A DNA stretch of 28,357 bases, from the NCBI GenBank assembly GCA_046719465.1, contig JBDNCV010000041.1, forward strand, positions 1 to 28,357. The letters are read 5' to 3'. Origin of the DNA: JANWYT01 sp046719465. GTDB lineage: Bacteria; Chloroflexota; Anaerolineae; Aggregatilineales; Phototrophicaceae. Shown here in pieces: positions 26,363-28,357 of the stretch (position 1 is the first letter of the stretch; each line of letters starts with the position of its first letter). The translations under genes and the position numbers were made by a program. The notes under the pieces are model-generated. The model saw only the letters and a program-made list of their open reading frames with translations. It was not told where the DNA came from and searched no databases.

Positions 26363-27516
26363 TCCACATCGTCCTTTGCAGGGTCATCGGTTGGCGGGGT
26401 GGGGCGGGCGATCTTCTTATCTTCAACTTGAACGGGGATGCGCACGGGGCCGCTGGTGGGCGGCGCGGCGCGGCGCGGCGGGGTCGGGTGCGCCAGCCCC
26501 TGCGCCGTTTCCACCGCTTTAATCACATCGACCACGAAGGTCTCATGTGTCCACTTGAAATCGCCCAGCGGGGGCGGCGGTGTGCGCTGCTCCCACAGGC
26601 GCTTCCAAATATCGTAGATGTACATGGACATGTCGATGTCTGTGAACTGGCTGAGGTAGACGCGCGGCGGCGTGCGCGGGTAATCCCAATCGGTGACGAC
26701 GAGGTAAACTTGGCTCGTGCCGGGCCGCCCGATGATGAAGCAGATCTCCAGCGGCGGCTTGTCGTCAGTGTTCCACAGCACAAAATCGCCCACGCGAAAG
26801 TAACCGTTGACCTCCAAGATGTCGAGTTCGTCGTTGACGAGTTCTTCATCGAGGATGTGCCACGGGTAGGGGGTCAGCTCTGGGAGTTGGTCATCGGGGA
26901 CGATGCGCGGCGTGATCGGCTGGAAGAAGCGGCTGTCGCGGTGGATGTACCACCAATCCATACGGAGGCTGGTTCCATCGGGGAGCGCCACCGTGAAGTA
27001 GTTGACCTGCGCGCCTTCTTCGTTCGTCACCGAGTCGTGCCCCAACGTCACAATCGGGACGAGCAGGAAGTCGAAGTCGTTCTCCTCATCCTCCATGAAG
27101 CGCAGGGCGGTCATTAGATCGCCGCCAGAGGGCTGGATCATGAAACCGGGCTGCTTGTGCCAATCGCCCATGTGCCGCAGCGGTTGGTTCCATCTGGGCT
27201 GAATGGGCCGCCCGCGCAGGTCTTTGCCCATCTCGCGGTAGGTATCCCAGTTGTCCGAGAGCCAGAAGAAGATGTCCTGCTGAAGCTCATCACCCTGTTC
27301 GAACATGTGCGAGCGGCGGATGGCGTTCTCGTCGGGGCTGATGGTATCCAACACGTAGAGCGTCGGCATGCTTTCAGGCGTGTCATCGGCGGGGACGACG
27401 AAGCCCACCATCGTTTCGCCTGTCTCATCGGCGAGGTAGTGATTGGCCGCCTCGATGACGCGCTCCACCACCCGCCGAGCGATAACCAAATTCGGTACGA
27501 TTCCACGACTGATCAT
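26359..27516 (-). CDS. JAB/JAMM-like protein fused to an E2-fold (UEV-like) domain
   Basis: The N-terminal half (about 5-160) resembles prokaryotic JAB/JAMM isopeptidases. E34 (TGETMVGFVV) is the likely catalytic Glu, and GDWHKQPG...PSGGD gives H120, Q122, S130 and D133. This reproduces the spacing H-x-H-x7-S-x2-D, except that the second His ligand is Gln. The C-terminal half (about 225-355) looks like a ubiquitin-conjugating (UBC/RWD) fold, with strands ICFIIGR and YLVVTDWDYPRTPPRVYL and helix TFVVDVIKAVE. It has the YPxxPP motif but no Cys at an active site. A Pro-rich tail ends the protein. I chose the ATG with GAGGA 6 nt upstream; an ATG 23 codons earlier has rare codons. The gene overlaps the E1-like gene. 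The fold assignments are by motif only. Confidence 0.72.
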   Translation of the reverse strand: MISRGIVPNLVIARRVVERVIEAANHYLADETGETMVGFVVPADDTPESMPTLYVLDTISPDENAIRRSHMFEQGDELQQDIFFWLSDNWDTYREMGKDLRGRPIQPRWNQPLRHMGDWHKQPGFMIQPSGGDLMTALRFMEDEENDFDFLLVPIVTLGHDSVTNEEGAQVNYFTVALPDGTSLRMDWWYIHRDSRFFQPITPRIVPDDQLPELTPYPWHILDEELVNDELDILEVNGYFRVGDFVLWNTDDKPPLEICFIIGRPGTSQVYLVVTDWDYPRTPPRVYLSQFTDIDMSMYIYDIWKRLWEQRTPPPPLGDFKWTHETFVVDVIKAVETAQGLAHPTPPRRAAPPTSGPVRIPVQVEDKKIARPTPPTDDPAKDDVE

Positions 27517-27591
27517 GGCGAGTCCTCGTATGCGCCTGCCCAAATGGTTGAATTCCCCGGCGACTGCGTCCCAAAGCGGCGTCATTCCACG

Positions 27592-28065
27592 TCACCGATC
27601 TCTGCGGCGCGGCAGCGGAGAGTCGGGCCGGATGCGCTCCTCGATCCCCGGCCAACTGCCCGTCGTGCGCCATGTGTAATAGGAGTACAGCCACTCCACC
27701 GCCCAGCTCGCCACGGTGACAGCGGTCGACTTGGCTGGGTTCCAGCCGTAGTTTTCGCCGTCGCGCGGGTTGAAGAGGCACAACTGCCCGTCCTCGTACT
27801 GGTGCTTTTCGCTGTAGATGCGCGGGCGCATGCAGTACGCCTCGGCAGGGCGGTTGGGATATTCTTTGGGATACAAGATTTTGAGGGTGTGCGCTGGGTC
27901 GGGGACGACCGTCAGGTTGATATTGACCGTGCCCTGCCAATACAGCAGCCCCCCGAAGGGCGGAACCACCAGCTTGAAGGTATTGCCGAAGGTGACCTTC
28001 ATCGCCTCGACCTCCATAATGAGGCGCGGCGACACTTCTTGTTTCGTGCCCCACCAATTGCTCAC
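27592..28065 (-). CDS. E2-like (ubiquitin-conjugating fold) protein
   Basis: This 157-residue protein has the hallmarks of bacterial E2-like proteins. A strand is followed by ILYPKEYPNRPAEAY (YPxxP motif, 69-73). H88 and the active-site loop HQYEDGQLCLF give C96 as the predicted thioester Cys, comparable to the HPN...G.(I/L)CL region of E2s. W108 lies in YGWNPAKST and the C-terminal helix is ASWAVEWLYSYY. The GTG start was chosen because GGAG lies 8 nt upstream and codons before it are AT-rich and atypical; a GTG 20 codons earlier is possible. It is the first gene of the cassette, 75 nt before the JAB-like gene, and should receive an activated modifier from the E1-like protein. The target is unknown. 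Confidence 0.82.
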   Translation of the reverse strand: MSNWWGTKQEVSPRLIMEVEAMKVTFGNTFKLVVPPFGGLLYWQGTVNINLTVVPDPAHTLKILYPKEYPNRPAEAYCMRPRIYSEKHQYEDGQLCLFNPRDGENYGWNPAKSTAVTVASWAVEWLYSYYTWRTTGSWPGIEERIRPDSPLPRRRDR

Positions 28066-28214
28066 GCGGCAGTCTCCATGTCTTTCTAAATATACATCTA
28101 CGCATTCAGACGCTGCGAGTTGCACCTATTCTATCATGACCTTGTTGAAACTGAGACAGTTCTAAACAAGCGCCCAGCTCAGGGTGCAGCGGTGCGAGTA
28201 CCAAGGGGCGGGTA

Positions 28215-28306
28215 GGGGCAAGGGCCTCATCCCCCAACCCCCTTCTCCCAAGAGAGAAGTGGGCAAAAGTCGGGAGGGTCTAAATCACCGGTGATGGCCC
28301 TGCCCC
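28215..28306. repeat. Imperfect inverted repeat, MITE-like
   Basis: GGGGCAAGGGCCTCATC (28215-28231) and GATGGCCCTGCCCC (28293-28306) are near-complementary, differing by single-base gaps. They bracket about 90 bp holding a CTTCTC/GAGAAG hairpin (28242-28259) and a perfect palindrome (28284-28295). Size and structure suggest a small dispersed intergenic element with no coding capacity. Confidence 0.5.
28284..28295. promoter_or_regulatory. Perfect 12-bp palindrome ATCACCGGTGAT
   Basis: A perfect dyad lies about 220 nt upstream of the E2-like start. It may be an operator half-site pair or simply the core of the surrounding inverted repeat. Confidence 0.3.
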
Positions 28307-28357
28307 CTGCACCTCACCCCGTGTGCTAGGCGTTACCCACATCGTTGAACGCCGGAC

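Larger units (their letters stand above)
28066..28357. other. Upstream region of the E1/E2/JAB cassette, no gene seen
   Basis: No coding-like frame is visible on either strand. The first 100 bases are AT-rich and should hold the cassette promoter; the best -10 candidate is TAGAAT on the minus strand (28128-28133), without a matching -35. The rest is C/G-rich, low-complexity repeat-like DNA. The final bases GAACGCCGGA also occur at 21-30 of the window. Confidence 0.5.

Overview
The window is GC-rich, densely coded bacterial DNA. It looks chromosomal and probably comes from a Chloroflexota bacterium (Anaerolineae-like). This is inferred from the style of the proteins: C39-like peptidase with TPRs, a LysM/SdrD-B surface protein, SH3b repeat proteins, cyclase-AAA-TPR regulators, and an ECF sigma/anti-sigma pair followed by a coiled-coil membrane protein. 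No 16S gene or ribosomal operon is present to confirm it. I saw no phage, transposase or CRISPR array. Both ends of the window lie in small hairpin or inverted-repeat intergenic DNA.

Left part (1-7.6 kb, mostly minus strand): a ribosomal protein S1-like gene with an unusual 11-residue-repeat tail; a secreted C39-like cysteine peptidase; and a tightly overlapping four-gene operon reading ECF sigma factor, membrane anti-sigma factor, GT4 glycosyltransferase, then a DUF4175-like coiled-coil membrane protein. A tRNA-Leu(CAA) with its own promoter and terminator is divergent from this operon.

Middle (7.9-20.2 kb): a small zinc-ribbon protein; an unrecognised 209-aa protein; a two-gene envelope unit (LysM/SdrD-B protein and a small SdrD-B-like membrane protein) convergent with an SH3b repeat protein; a signalling pair made of a GAF-PAS histidine kinase and a 1112-residue cyclase-homology/AAA/TPR protein; and a ClpC unfoldase with a strong terminator.

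Right part (20.3-25.5 kb): a stand-alone BLUF blue-light sensor, then a probable operon of small acidic protein, PCMT-family methyltransferase with a long C-terminal extension, CoA-pyrophosphatase-type NUDIX hydrolase and arginase. A GT-C membrane glycosyltransferase diverges from this operon.

Right end (25.4-28.1 kb): the most interesting locus, a compact minus-strand cassette encoding a ubiquitin E2-like protein with a catalytic-type Cys, a JAB/JAMM-like protein fused to a Cys-less E2-fold (UEV-like) domain, and a ThiF/E1-like adenylyltransferase. It resembles bacterial ubiquitin-like conjugation and deconjugation systems (the Cap2/Cap3 part of type II CBASS, and Bil/Bub operons). However, no ubiquitin-like protein and no CD-NTase is encoded in the window, the JAMM motif carries Gln in place of its second His, and the JAB-UEV fusion is unusual.
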